The notes beneath the pieces are model-generated. The model worked only from the letters and a program-made list of their open reading frames with translations, did no database searches and was not told the DNA's origin. DNA of 64,000 nucleotides from an uncultured Bifidobacteriaceae bacterium (lineage in GTDB: Bacteria > Actinomycetota > Actinomycetes > Actinomycetales > Bifidobacteriaceae). Location of the stretch: positions 1 to 64,000 of the forward strand of contig CAMXYK010000002.1 in the NCBI GenBank assembly GCA_947253155.1. Direction: 5' to 3'. Within the stretch, counting starts at the first letter, position 1. Each line of letters opens with the position of its first letter. This document shows, in pieces, positions 26,649 to 36,214 of the stretch. Made by a program: the position numbers and the translations under genes.

Positions 26649-28169
26649 TTAGTATAATCCGCCAGCGGTTGCGATTTTAACAGGCTGAGATTCATCCTCA
26701 CCTGCTTCTTTAGCAATATCCGTAGCGCCGTCAGCTGCACGAGTACCAACGATCTCAACAGGACCTTGCGGATACTTAACGCGCTTTTCGTTAATGCGGC
26801 TAGCAACGTAATCTGCAACCTTGTCCAAAGAAACGCGCTCCTGCTGCATTGTGTCGCGCTCGCGAATTGTAACAGCATGATCGTCTAAAGTATCGAAGTC
26901 AACTGTTACGCACAAAGGAGTGCCGATTTCGTCTTCGCGACGATAACGGCGACCAATAGCGCCAGCCTCGTCGTAATCAATAACCCAATCATGCTGACGC
27001 AAATCTGCAGCCAAATCTTGAGCAACAGACTGCAATTCCGGCTTCTTGCTCAAAGGCAAAACTGCAGCCTTAACAGGAGCCAAACGAGGATCAAGTCGAA
27101 GAACAGTACGCTTATCAACTCCACCCTTAGTGTTTGGAGCTTCATCAACGTCGTAAGCATCAACCAAGAATGCCATAAGCGAGCGCGTAAGACCAGCAGC
27201 AGGCTCAATAACGTAAGGAACGTACTTTTCGCCAGTAGCCTGGTTAAAGTAGCTCAAATCCTCACCAGAATGCTTAGCGTGAGCAGACAAATCGTAGTCA
27301 GTACGGTTTGCAATACCTTCAAGCTCTCCCCAATCAGATCCTTGGAAGCCGAATTTGTACTCAATGTCGACAGTGCGCTTGGAATAGTGGCTGAGCTTCT
27401 CCTTAGGATGCTCATACATACGCAAGTTTTCTGGCTTCACACCCAAATCCACATACCAGCGAACGCGAGTGTCAATCCAATACTGATGCCAAGCTTCGTC
27501 GGTTCCAGGCTCAACGAAGAACTCCATTTCCATCTGCTCGAACTCGCGAGTGCGGAAAATAAAGTTTCCAGGCGTAATCTCGTTACGGAAAGACTTACCA
27601 ATATTTGCAATACCAAAAGGCGGCTTTTGGCGAGTAGAAGTCATAACGTTCTTAAAGTCAACGAAAATACCCTGAGCTGTTTCTGGACGCAAATAGTGCA
27701 AGCTGTTTTCGTCTTCAACAGGTCCTAAATGAGTGCGAAGCATCATGTTGAAGTCGCGCGGCTCAGTCCAGTTTCCGCGAGTGCCGCAATCTGGGCAAGC
27801 AATGTCTTTCAAGCCGTTTTCTGGCATTTTATCGCCATGCTTTTCGGCATAAGACTCTTCCAACTTGTCTGCGCGATGACGCTTATGACAGTTCAAGCAC
27901 TCAATCAACGGATCGTTAAACACGGAAACGTGGCCGGAAGCAACCCACACTTGAGAAGGCAAAATAACGGAAGTATCCACGCCAACAACATCGCCGCGCG
28001 TGGTTACCATGTAGCGCCACCATTCGCGCTTGATATTATCCTTCAACGCAACGCCCAACGGACCATAATCCCATGCGGAGCGAGTGCCGCCGTAAATTTC
28101 GCCAGCTGGGAACACAAAACCTCGACGCTTAGCCAAGGACACGACTTCATCAAGCTTTGAAACAGCCAC
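26649..28169 (-). CDS. glyS: Glycyl-tRNA synthetase (single-chain, class II)
   Basis: This alpha-2 enzyme charges tRNA-Gly. Visible are the start [25 protein letters not shown], class II motif 2 ([26 protein letters not shown]) and motif 3 ([14 protein letters not shown]). A Cys pair set (CLNC ... CPDC) in the insertion may bind zinc. The C-terminal anticodon-binding domain ([13 protein letters not shown]) follows. I place the start at GTG 28169, which has AAAAGGTG upstream; the open frame extends to 28253 without homology. Confidence 0.95.
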   Translation of the reverse strand: MAVSKLDEVVSLAKRRGFVFPAGEIYGGTRSAWDYGPLGVALKDNIKREWWRYMVTTRGDVVGVDTSVILPSQVWVASGHVSVFNDPLIECLNCHKRHRADKLEESYAEKHGDKMPENGLKDIACPDCGTRGNWTEPRDFNMMLRTHLGPVEDENSLHYLRPETAQGIFVDFKNVMTSTRQKPPFGIANIGKSFRNEITPGNFIFRTREFEQMEMEFFVEPGTDEAWHQYWIDTRVRWYVDLGVKPENLRMYEHPKEKLSHYSKRTVDIEYKFGFQGSDWGELEGIANRTDYDLSAHAKHSGEDLSYFNQATGEKYVPYVIEPAAGLTRSLMAFLVDAYDVDEAPNTKGGVDKRTVLRLDPRLAPVKAAVLPLSKKPELQSVAQDLAADLRQHDWVIDYDEAGAIGRRYRREDEIGTPLCVTVDFDTLDDHAVTIRERDTMQQERVSLDKVADYVASRINEKRVKYPQGPVEIVGTRAADGATDIAKEAGEDESQPVKIATAGGLY

Positions 28170-28310
28170 AATACACCTTTTCGTAAAACTAGAAAATTTG
28201 GGTGAAAACGTTGCCATTATAGAAAAACCCTGTGACGCTTGTAGAATTATCAAAATAATATAAATATTACAATTTGTTTAATATGGCGCGAGTTTAAAGG
28301 GATTGTTGCT

Positions 28311-28691
28311 ATGAGTGAAAATAATAGCGAGAACACAAACGACAATGTGAACGACAATGCGAGCGAGCACAAAACCAACACGGTTGCGGCATTGTGCATT
28401 GCTCCTAGCGGAGTTGGCGACGAGTTAAGCGAATACGTTGCGGATGCTGTGCAAGTTATTCGCAATTCTGGATTAAAAAACGAAACAAACGCAATGTTCA
28501 CCAATATTGAGGGCGAATTCGACGACGTTATGCGCGTTGTTCGTGACGCAACTATGACGCTAGTTAATAAAGGTTACCGAACGGGCGTAATTCTAAAACT
28601 AGATATTCGCCCTGGTTTCAGCGGCCAGATTGACGCAAAAGCAGCTCTTGTAGATAAAATTCTCGACGAGCGCAAAAACAACGAAGATTAA
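28311..28691 (+). CDS. Thiamine-binding protein of the MTH1187/YkoF-like family
   Basis: A small cytoplasmic ferredoxin-fold protein (126 residues). After a roughly 22-residue Asn/Glu-rich start, the core AALCIAPSGVGDELSEYVADAVQ ... NAMFTNIEGEFDDVMRVV ... GVILKLDIRPG matches the MTH1187 family, members of which bind thiamine. The role in the cell is unclear. It is divergent from glyS and convergent with uppS. Together with thiN and the YkoE-like S component it suggests thiamine salvage, although the three genes are not linked. Confidence 0.85.
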   Translation: MSENNSENTNDNVNDNASEHKTNTVAALCIAPSGVGDELSEYVADAVQVIRNSGLKNETNAMFTNIEGEFDDVMRVVRDATMTLVNKGYRTGVILKLDIRPGFSGQIDAKAALVDKILDERKNNED

Positions 28692-28697
28692 GCGCAT

Positions 28698-29492
28698 TTA
28701 AGCGTTTTTTACGCCGCCAAACCTGCGGTCGCGATGCGCATAACGGTCAATTGACCTCCATAGTGCTTCGCGGCCGTAATCCGGGAATAGTTCTGGCACA
28801 AAATCAAGCTCCGCATAGGAAGCTTGCCAAGGCAAAAAGTTACTTGTGCGCTGCTCGCCGGAAGTACGAATAACCAAATCGCAATCTGGAATATCTGGAT
28901 TGTACAAATGCTCAGCAATCATTTTTTCAGTAACACGATCGCCCTTAATTTTGCCGCTCTGAACTTCTTTAGCAATTTCGGCACACGCATCCGCAATTTC
29001 CGCGCGACCGCCGTAGTTTAGGCAAAAAACAACGTCAATAGTTTTGTTGTTTTTAGTGATTTCTTGAGCTTTTTCCAACTCGTCAATAACAGACTTCCAC
29101 AATTTCGGGCGCCTTCCAGCCCAACGCACGCGCACTCCCCATTCGTTCATTTGCGCAACTCTGCGGTGAATAATATCCCTAGAAAATCCCATTAAAAAGC
29201 GCACTTCTTGCGGAGAACGCTTCCAATTTTCCGTAGAAAAAGTGTACAAGCTTAAGTAACGCACTCCTGCTTCAATAGCGCCGGCAATAGTGTCAAAAAC
29301 AACAGGCTCTGCAGCTTTGTGACCTTCTGTGCGAATCATTCCGCGCTCTTTAGCCCAACGACCATTACCGTCCATAATCACGCCAACATGGCGAGGAACC
29401 TTACCCTTAGGAAAATCTGGTATGCGAGAAGGGTCACTAAAAGGAGCCGCCGGAATATTAAGCGAAGTATAATCCACATTTTCAAAAGCCAT
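28698..29492 (-). CDS. uppS: Isoprenyl transferase (undecaprenyl diphosphate synthase)
   Basis: A cis-prenyltransferase that makes the lipid carrier for wall precursors. The catalytic Asp is in GVIMDGNGRWAKERG (near residue 40), and RTSGEQRTSNFLPWQASYAELDF supplies the diphosphate and allylic site. The length (264) fits. It begins two bases after the recO stop, so recO and uppS are an operon, as in many actinobacteria. Confidence 0.95.
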   Translation of the reverse strand: MAFENVDYTSLNIPAAPFSDPSRIPDFPKGKVPRHVGVIMDGNGRWAKERGMIRTEGHKAAEPVVFDTIAGAIEAGVRYLSLYTFSTENWKRSPQEVRFLMGFSRDIIHRRVAQMNEWGVRVRWAGRRPKLWKSVIDELEKAQEITKNNKTIDVVFCLNYGGRAEIADACAEIAKEVQSGKIKGDRVTEKMIAEHLYNPDIPDCDLVIRTSGEQRTSNFLPWQASYAELDFVPELFPDYGREALWRSIDRYAHRDRRFGGVKNA

Positions 29493-29494
29493 AC

Positions 29495-30241
29495 TTAAGA
29501 ATGTAACAACCCCAGCGAACGAATCGGACGCTCAAGATAATATTCAGCCCACAGTTTGGTGCAATGAACAGTAGAAGAATCTATTGACACGCCGTCAATA
29601 TAAAGCCAATTTCCTTGCAAAAGCGCGCATAATTGCAATCGTGTTTCGTTAGAGCAAATAATTGATTCAGGAGTGTGATCACTCGAGCACATCATTCCGC
29701 CTGCAGCAGGCGAAAAATAGCACAAGCCTTCAGATTTTCCACAAACAACACAATTCGCTAAACGAGGCGACCAGCCAGCAATAGAAAGCGCTCGCAACAC
29801 GTAGGATATTCCAATAGCATCCGGCTTATGCTTATGTTTCGACAGTGAAGATAAAGCTGCAGTAAGCAAACGATACTGCCCGGAAGTATCCTGATATTCG
29901 CGCATATACTCATCCGTATATTCGTTGGAAACTAGCAAATCTGCGACTTCCAACATAACATTCGCATACTCATACAGCGTATAATCTGCGCAAATTTCAC
30001 CAGCGTACGCATCAATCGAAACAGCTTGAGACACAACGTCTAAAGATTTGCCTTGAGCCAAAAGCACGTCAACGCGCATAAGAGGCTCAAGACGGCCACC
30101 AAAACGCGACTTAAGGCGACGCACGCCTTTCGCAACAGCACGAACTTTGCCATGATTCTTTGTAAGCAGTACAAGAATCCTGTCTGCTTCACCCAAAGGA
30201 AAAGCACGAAGCACAACAGCTTCATCGCGATATAACGGCAT
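29495..30241 (-). CDS. recO: DNA repair protein RecO
   Basis: RecO loads RecA onto SSB-covered DNA in RecFOR repair. The N-terminal OB-fold region YRDEAVVLRAFPLGEADRILVLLTK is clear, followed by GVRRLKSRFGGRLEP. The zinc-binding Cys pairs lie in CVVCGKSEGLCYF. It sits between the DivIVA-domain gene and uppS with minimal gaps. Confidence 0.94.
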   Translation of the reverse strand: MPLYRDEAVVLRAFPLGEADRILVLLTKNHGKVRAVAKGVRRLKSRFGGRLEPLMRVDVLLAQGKSLDVVSQAVSIDAYAGEICADYTLYEYANVMLEVADLLVSNEYTDEYMREYQDTSGQYRLLTAALSSLSKHKHKPDAIGISYVLRALSIAGWSPRLANCVVCGKSEGLCYFSPAAGGMMCSSDHTPESIICSNETRLQLCALLQGNWLYIDGVSIDSSTVHCTKLWAEYYLERPIRSLGLLHS

Positions 30242-30252
30242 GAATCAAGCTA

Positions 30253-31692
30253 TTACAATCGATTGCTATCGCTTGTGTCGTCGTCACTATCGTCGCCATT
30301 AAAATCATTGGATTCATCCACGTGACCGATAACAGGGAACGAAAGATCTGGAATATCCAAATTTAATGGCTTACTAGTCTCTAAATGTGTAACTGGCATT
30401 GGAGGATTAGGAAGCGAAGTTCGATTAGCTGGAGCTGCAGGAGGGAAAGAAGGAATTGCCGAAGCAGAACTTTCAGTACTTGCAGGCTTAGCAGCACTAC
30501 GATGATAAGCAGGAGCAAAAGAAGGAGGAATTACTTCAGGATTATCTGTGTTTTGCATTACAGTAGCGCTTTGCAAAAGCTCATCATTGCTATCTGCATC
30601 ATCAAGAGTATTCGAAGGTTTATTCGACGAAGCGTGAGGAGTAAAAATTGCGCGTTCAGACTGATGCAAAGACTCAAAGGAATCGCTAGAAGACTGATTG
30701 CTGTAATCAACAGGAGCAAAAATACTCTGCTTGTCGTGATCTGGCACGCGAGGAACAGATTGAGCGCGAGTAACCTTAGGCAAAGCATCAACAGCTTGAG
30801 AATTATTTACAACATCAGCAGAATCTTCAGAAGACGCGGAAGGCGCAGAAGATGCAGAATCTACATTGCTGTTATTTACAAGAGCAGATTTAATTGCAGG
30901 ACTAAATGATGGAGCAACTGCATCTTGCGCAAAATCATTTGGCGCAGATTCAAATTTAGTTGCAGATGCAGCTTGCATTTGAGGCGCAACACTCTGAGGC
31001 TGATGCTTAGACTCAAAGCGAGCAGGATTATAAACATTACTATCAGCATCAACATACTGTTCTACTCGCTCAAAAGACTCAAGACTACTAAGCAAACGTA
31101 TGCAAGCATTCAAATAGTAATCAACTTGACGCTCGTCGTAACCATGCTTGCCAGTTTTTTGAGTGAAAATTACGTTAGAAACATACTCTGCATCAATATC
31201 TCGCAAAGTATTTTCGTCAGTCTCCCACTCAGGCTCGTGACCAAGCATAAACGCAATCTTATCAAGCGCTTGATCAACCATAATATCAACTTGCTTACGT
31301 GCATAAGAAGGACGTCTAGAAAGACCACTATCGAAACGATCACGATAATCACGCTGAGCATGCTGAAGAAGCTTACGATACGTATCTTCAATACGAGCCT
31401 TCCACACAACACGACCATATTGTGCAAGCTCTTTTTCAGTGCACTTGTCTACAACTGCACGCTCCAAACGAGATAAAGCAGCATCTACCTGACCGATAAC
31501 ATAACCATTGCGTTCAAGATCGAAAGAAACATCTTGAATATCTTGCTGTGTAAGTCGAGTATCTTCACTTTCATACAAAGTATGCGCACGCTCTAGAAAA
31601 GCATTCACCTGCGAAACGTTATAGCCTAACTTACGCTTACCAACACGCTCCATTCCTGAATTATTGCGAGCGGTACCAGGTTTCTGAGCCAT
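30253..31692 (-). CDS. DivIVA-domain protein with two DivIVA-type motifs and a long disordered tail
   Basis: The first half has two short DivIVA-like units (GYNVSQVNAFLERAHTLYE near residue 23 and GYDERQVDYYLNACIRLL near residue 203). The second half (about residues 235-480) is rich in Ser, Ala, Pro, Asn and Asp and is probably disordered. DivIVA proteins mark curved membrane and guide polar growth. This one lacks a long coiled coil, so it is a relative rather than the canonical Wag31. The start MAQKPG has AGGAGG upstream. It is first in a run with recO and uppS. Its cellular role is unknown. Confidence 0.82.
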   Translation of the reverse strand: MAQKPGTARNNSGMERVGKRKLGYNVSQVNAFLERAHTLYESEDTRLTQQDIQDVSFDLERNGYVIGQVDAALSRLERAVVDKCTEKELAQYGRVVWKARIEDTYRKLLQHAQRDYRDRFDSGLSRRPSYARKQVDIMVDQALDKIAFMLGHEPEWETDENTLRDIDAEYVSNVIFTQKTGKHGYDERQVDYYLNACIRLLSSLESFERVEQYVDADSNVYNPARFESKHQPQSVAPQMQAASATKFESAPNDFAQDAVAPSFSPAIKSALVNNSNVDSASSAPSASSEDSADVVNNSQAVDALPKVTRAQSVPRVPDHDKQSIFAPVDYSNQSSSDSFESLHQSERAIFTPHASSNKPSNTLDDADSNDELLQSATVMQNTDNPEVIPPSFAPAYHRSAAKPASTESSASAIPSFPPAAPANRTSLPNPPMPVTHLETSKPLNLDIPDLSFPVIGHVDESNDFNGDDSDDDTSDSNRL

Positions 31693-31813
31693 CGAATATC
31701 GACCTCCTGAGCACATGTTCTTATTCAGTATACTGTACGCGATTGTTGAGACGCGCGCCACGCTTACGCACATTCGTACATACCATCATGTATGTTTTTA
31801 CTTTGTTGCGAAC

Positions 31814-31889
<76 letters not shown>

Positions 31890-31896
31890 TTCCGTT

Positions 31897-32793
31897 TTAT
31901 TCAACACTGCAAGTTGGTAATTTATTTGCTCCGCGTCCAGAACCTATAGCTTTCAAGGCTTTATAAGCCTCATCAAGAGTGTTCACTCTCACAACTCGCA
32001 AACCTTCAGGCACGTTATCAACTACTTCGTCACAATTATCTTTAGGAGCTAAAAACCAAGTTGCTCCATCTCTTTTAGCTGCAATCATCTTTAAACGAAT
32101 TCCGCCAATAGCACCAATTTTTTGCGATTTTTCAATAGTTCCAGTGCCAGCTATAGTTTTGCCGCCAGTTTCGCTTTCAGGCGTAAGCTTATCTAAAATT
32201 CCGAGAGTGTACATCATTCCAGCAGAAGGCCCGCCAATATCTTCAATATGCAAACCAACTTTTACGCCATCCGTGTTGATTTTAAGATGCTTTTTTGCGT
32301 ATTTAAGAGCAACTTTTTCCGCTACACTTTGCGAAGTATCCATTTCTTTAGTAGATTCTGCATCGTATTCGTCTGCAGTTTGATTTACAGGAACAAGCGC
32401 TTCACGCGGAACTATTTCTCGCTTAGGATTCATCCAAGAAAAAAGCGCGTACGAAGTTGAAACTTCGTAGCCTGGAACTCCAGAAGTGTCAACAGTTAAA
32501 AGCAATAATTTACCAGTATCTTTATGCTCTTTTACTTTCTTGCCGTTCAATCCATGCAATTTAATTACGGGAGTATTTGATAAAGATCCCAACACGTCTT
32601 GAGTTGGCCCCGGCTCCTCAACAACATAAGCGCTAGGAAGCATTAACGCAAATAACGCAACTACTACAATAAAAAGTCCTGCAAAATAACGGTAAGAATG
32701 CGATTCAAAATACGATATTATAAAACGCAGAAACTCCAACAATTTTCCGCAAAACTTACGTAACGCATTATTAAACGTAGAAAACCCTAGCAT
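31897..32793 (-). CDS. YlbL-like Lon-domain (S16) serine protease lacking a visible PDZ domain
   Basis: One N-terminal membrane helix (AGLFIVVVALFALMLPSAYVV) is followed by the EEPGPTQDVLG region and a Lon-type protease domain with the catalytic Ser in GGPSAGMMYTLGIL and Lys in RLKMIAAKRDGA. YlbL-family proteins normally have a PDZ domain between the DTSQSVAEK-like helix and the protease domain. Here only about 20 residues separate them, so the PDZ domain is missing. The product is therefore short (298 residues). The start is ATG 32793 or a TTG six codons earlier. It is divergent from the DUF2342 gene, an order I recall from mycobacteria (Rv3194c-Rv3195). Confidence 0.85.
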   Translation of the reverse strand: MLGFSTFNNALRKFCGKLLEFLRFIISYFESHSYRYFAGLFIVVVALFALMLPSAYVVEEPGPTQDVLGSLSNTPVIKLHGLNGKKVKEHKDTGKLLLLTVDTSGVPGYEVSTSYALFSWMNPKREIVPREALVPVNQTADEYDAESTKEMDTSQSVAEKVALKYAKKHLKINTDGVKVGLHIEDIGGPSAGMMYTLGILDKLTPESETGGKTIAGTGTIEKSQKIGAIGGIRLKMIAAKRDGATWFLAPKDNCDEVVDNVPEGLRVVRVNTLDEAYKALKAIGSGRGANKLPTCSVE

Positions 32794-32960
32794 GCTTGTA
32801 TCATTACACAACCCCTCTAGTTTTAAAAAAATGAGTTTATAACAATATTTACCTTATTTACCTTGCAAAACCACATTATCTAGTAGAATATTTAAGTATT
32901 AAGCAAATGCACACAGCATAAAAGCATTTGCCTTAAGTTCGTAGCAAAAAGGATACACTC

Positions 32961-34595
32961 ATGAATGATGATGCAATTCACCAATGGCTTATTGAATGCT
33001 TTGGGCCAATACAAGGCGAAGAAGCATGGAAACAGCTTGACCAACTTCCTTTTGAACTACGTGAGCAACTATTAAATCAGAATCCAGATAAACTACCTAA
33101 ACCGGATGAAGTGCGCGGAATGATGCAAGCATTCAGCGCTGGCGGATTAAATGATCCTCGCGAAATGGAAGCGACGCTTGAAGAAGGGCCAATCAACCGA
33201 AAATTAGCGCAATCAATTGCTTTACAACGCGCAACCGGAGATCAAGGCAACGTAAATGCAGAAGTGGCGGATGCTACGCGTCGCGCATTAAGTCAAGCAA
33301 ACTTGTGGTTGGATATTACGTGCAAATTTAATCCTGCAAGCGGCACTCCTGCTGTGCTATCGCGCGCAGATTGGGTTGAAGAAACATTGGGAGCGTGGGT
33401 AAAATTCGCTAATCCTGTGGCAAAATCAGTGAACGAAGCGCTTACTTCTGTTATTGAAGAGCGATTCCAAGGTATTGACGATGCTGAAGTAAAGGGGCTT
33501 TTTGCAGGAGTTGTGCCGATTCCGTTGCCAGATGGAATGAATAATCCTGCTCAATTAATGAAATTACTTGGAAATACTTCGTTTGCTATGCAATTAGGGC
33601 AAGCTGCAGGCGAGCTTTCGCATGAAGTTCACGGCAGTTTTGATCAAGGACTTGCTTTATTGCAAAATCCTGCTGGAGGATTAATTCCATACAATTGCAT
33701 CGAGTACGCGAAAGTATGGGGATTAGAAATTACTGAAGTAATGAATTACTTAGCTTTGCGTGAAGCAGCTCACGCAAGACTGTTTGCGTCTGTGCCATGG
33801 TTGATGCCGCGATTTGAAGCGCTGATTATTAAGTATGCTAACGGAATAAGTATTGACTTGGAAGCTATGGAAGATCAGCTTCGAGATGTAGAAACAATGA
33901 ATCCGGAAGCTATTTCGGGTGCTGTGAATTTGCAAAATATTGGCAGTAACGATTCCGAAGAGCAGCGCCAGGCATTGCATAGTTTAGAAACCTTGCTTGC
34001 GCTTGTTGAAGGCTGGGTTGATTGCGTTACGTGGAAAGCTGGAATGGCACATATTGCGCATATTGAGCAGCTACGAGAAATGATGCGACGCGAGCGCGCT
34101 GCAGGAGGACCTGCGGAAGTTACTTTTGAATCTCTACTTGGCTTGCATTTGCGCCCTCGCCGTATGCGAGAAGCAACACAATTGTGGGAAAAGCTTACTC
34201 GCGAGCGCGGTATTGAAGAGCGCGATAATTTGTGGAGCCACCCAGATTTATTGCCAACTTTGCCGGAAGATGCGAACGAAGACGCGAAAGAAGTAGCAAA
34301 AGCAAAAGATAGTGGCGAAACTTCGGCAGAAATTGCGGCAGAGGATGCTGTAGAAGTTGCAGCAGAAGATATTGCAGATGCTGCAGCGAAAAATACTGCA
34401 GAAGCTAAAGCAGATGCGGAAGATTCGGCAGATAGAGCAGATAGCGCAGATGGCGTAAACGATAATTTAGGCGTAAACGATTGGGATGCCGAGCTTAGCA
34501 AGCTGCTAGAAGAAGATGCTCGTCAGAAAGAGCAAGAAAAAAACTCGGACGAAGCTAGCAAAGCCGACGGAAGTGACGAAACTGACGAAAATTAA
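32961..34595 (+). CDS. DUF2342 (zinc-metalloprotease-like) protein with an altered HExxH motif
   Basis: Matches the actinobacterial DUF2342 or zincin-like group: NPASGTPAVLSRADWVEETLGAWV, the middle GLALLQNPAGGLIPYN and the signature YLALREAAHARLFASVPWL (near residue 262). In this signature the first His of HExxH is replaced by Arg (REAAH), so classical zinc catalysis is doubtful. I cannot say whether this is usual for the subfamily. The last about 120 residues are an acidic, Ala-rich, probably disordered tail. Its stop overlaps the stop of the convergent helicase gene by four bases. Confidence 0.82.
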   Translation: MNDDAIHQWLIECFGPIQGEEAWKQLDQLPFELREQLLNQNPDKLPKPDEVRGMMQAFSAGGLNDPREMEATLEEGPINRKLAQSIALQRATGDQGNVNAEVADATRRALSQANLWLDITCKFNPASGTPAVLSRADWVEETLGAWVKFANPVAKSVNEALTSVIEERFQGIDDAEVKGLFAGVVPIPLPDGMNNPAQLMKLLGNTSFAMQLGQAAGELSHEVHGSFDQGLALLQNPAGGLIPYNCIEYAKVWGLEITEVMNYLALREAAHARLFASVPWLMPRFEALIIKYANGISIDLEAMEDQLRDVETMNPEAISGAVNLQNIGSNDSEEQRQALHSLETLLALVEGWVDCVTWKAGMAHIAHIEQLREMMRRERAAGGPAEVTFESLLGLHLRPRRMREATQLWEKLTRERGIEERDNLWSHPDLLPTLPEDANEDAKEVAKAKDSGETSAEIAAEDAVEVAAEDIADAAAKNTAEAKADAEDSADRADSADGVNDNLGVNDWDAELSKLLEEDARQKEQEKNSDEASKADGSDETDEN

Positions 34596-36106
34596 GCCAA
34601 AAAGCGGCTAGGCGCACGATTCATTCCAGTATTCGCATCTTTTCGAGACGCATAAGAAAGATGAAGCGTTTTTTCCGCTCGAGTTACAGCAACATACATA
34701 AGCCTGCGCTCTTCTTCTATATCTTCATCCGTAGAAGCAGAACCGAAAGGTATTAAACCTTCGGCGCAACCGATTACATAAACATGCCCAAATTCCAAGC
34801 CCTTAACGGCATGAATTGTAGAAACCGTAACTGTTGAAATATCAGATGTTGCAAGTGCGGCAGATTTATTATTAACACCAGCACTTTGAGAATCGTCTAA
34901 AACGCTTCGTTGCCAACCAACATCCCTACGCACTCTATAAGGCAACTTAGCTGCTTTTAGCGCATTGCACACAATTTGCTGCTGCGCATTAGTTCGAGTC
35001 AGTATTGCGCACTCTCCCGGCTTAGCTACTCCGCTTTGCACAAGCTTACTAATTTGCTGCGCAACACCAAGCGCTTCGTCAATATCTGTAGCAAAAACTT
35101 GTTGCGTAACGCGAGCGCCACCACTACTAACTGCTTTTACTTTTACATAATCTTTTTTATATGGAGAAGACGAAAGCACGCGATTAGCAATACCAACTAT
35201 GCGCTCTGTGGAACGGTAGTCTGTATTCAAACTAATATCGGCACTTATAGGAGCAAATTCTTGCGGAAAAGCAAGTAAATCGTAGCTACTTGCGCCGGCA
35301 AAAGAGTAGATAGTTTGTGCAGGGTCGCCTACTACGCAAATATCGCGGTTCTGCCCCATCCACAATCGCAATAATTCGTGTTGCAAAGGAGATACATCCT
35401 GATATTCGTCGACTGTGATCCAGCCGATTGATTGGCGGATGCGCCTAGAAGCTTCAGGAAAATTTCGCAAAATATGGCAGTCGAGCAGAAGAATATCGTT
35501 AAAATCGATGCAATTATGCGCATTTTTTTCGATTTCGTAAGCTTCGTAAACGTCAACAAACTGCTGCGGTTCCAATCCTGCAGGAGGCGTTCGATGAGTT
35601 GCAGCACACACGCGCAAATAATCATCCGGAGAAATTAAAGATACTTTTGCCCAATTAATTTCTGCTAAAATATCGCGAGTTTGCAACAAAGTCATATCCG
35701 CAAAATCTGGGTAACGCTTAAAAGCTGCGGATATTATTTGCTTAGGATCGTCCATAATAAATGGAAAAGGCGCAGAACAAACATCGCTCCAAACGCTACG
35801 AATTTGTTGCAAAGCAGCCGAGTGAAAAGTTGCGACACAGCCAATATTTTCAACACCAAGAGACTCAATTCTACAGCGCATTTCCGCAGCAGCTTTTACA
35901 GAAAAAGTAACTGCAAGCACGCGCTCGGGATCCCACTTACCACTAGCGCAAGCATACGCAATTCGTCGCGTAATAGTACGCGTTTTACCAGCTCCAGCGC
36001 AAGCAATAATTCGCACTGGGCCTTCTACTGCTGTAGCAGCTGCACGTTGAGAATCATCCAACCCATCTAAAAGCGCTTCCGGCGAAGTTACTTGCGAAGA
36101 ATTCAT
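34592..36106 (-). CDS. UvrD2-like superfamily 1 DNA helicase, short form
   Basis: A 3'-5' SF1 helicase with Walker A ACAGAGKTRTI (near residue 32), motif II VDEYQD, motif III GDPAQTIYSFAGA and C-terminal motifs TIHAVKGLEFGHVYV and VAVTRAEKTLHLSYA. At about 504 residues it is much shorter than UvrD/PcrA and, unlike mycobacterial UvrD2, ends right after motif VI with no HRDC domain. The start MNSSQVTS (ATG 36106) is where homology begins; the open frame continues 115 codons upstream without helicase features. Divergent from the kinase-fold gene. Confidence 0.87.
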   Translation of the reverse strand: MNSSQVTSPEALLDGLDDSQRAAATAVEGPVRIIACAGAGKTRTITRRIAYACASGKWDPERVLAVTFSVKAAAEMRCRIESLGVENIGCVATFHSAALQQIRSVWSDVCSAPFPFIMDDPKQIISAAFKRYPDFADMTLLQTRDILAEINWAKVSLISPDDYLRVCAATHRTPPAGLEPQQFVDVYEAYEIEKNAHNCIDFNDILLLDCHILRNFPEASRRIRQSIGWITVDEYQDVSPLQHELLRLWMGQNRDICVVGDPAQTIYSFAGASSYDLLAFPQEFAPISADISLNTDYRSTERIVGIANRVLSSSPYKKDYVKVKAVSSGGARVTQQVFATDIDEALGVAQQISKLVQSGVAKPGECAILTRTNAQQQIVCNALKAAKLPYRVRRDVGWQRSVLDDSQSAGVNNKSAALATSDISTVTVSTIHAVKGLEFGHVYVIGCAEGLIPFGSASTDEDIEEERRLMYVAVTRAEKTLHLSYASRKDANTGMNRAPSRFLA

Positions 36107-36214
36107 ATTTACTATTGTTGCAGTAATAGAGACGCTTGTGCAAGCCGAATAAAAATATGTGGATAACTTACAAAAAATTGGCAAAATTTCGGTGCTTTGT
36201 ATTACTGTGGGAGT

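Noticed and set aside
28283..28296. GGCGCGAGTTT near the thiamine-binding protein gene as another border of the dispersed repeat
   Set aside because: Only eleven bases match and no adjoining repeat sequence follows, so it is probably chance.
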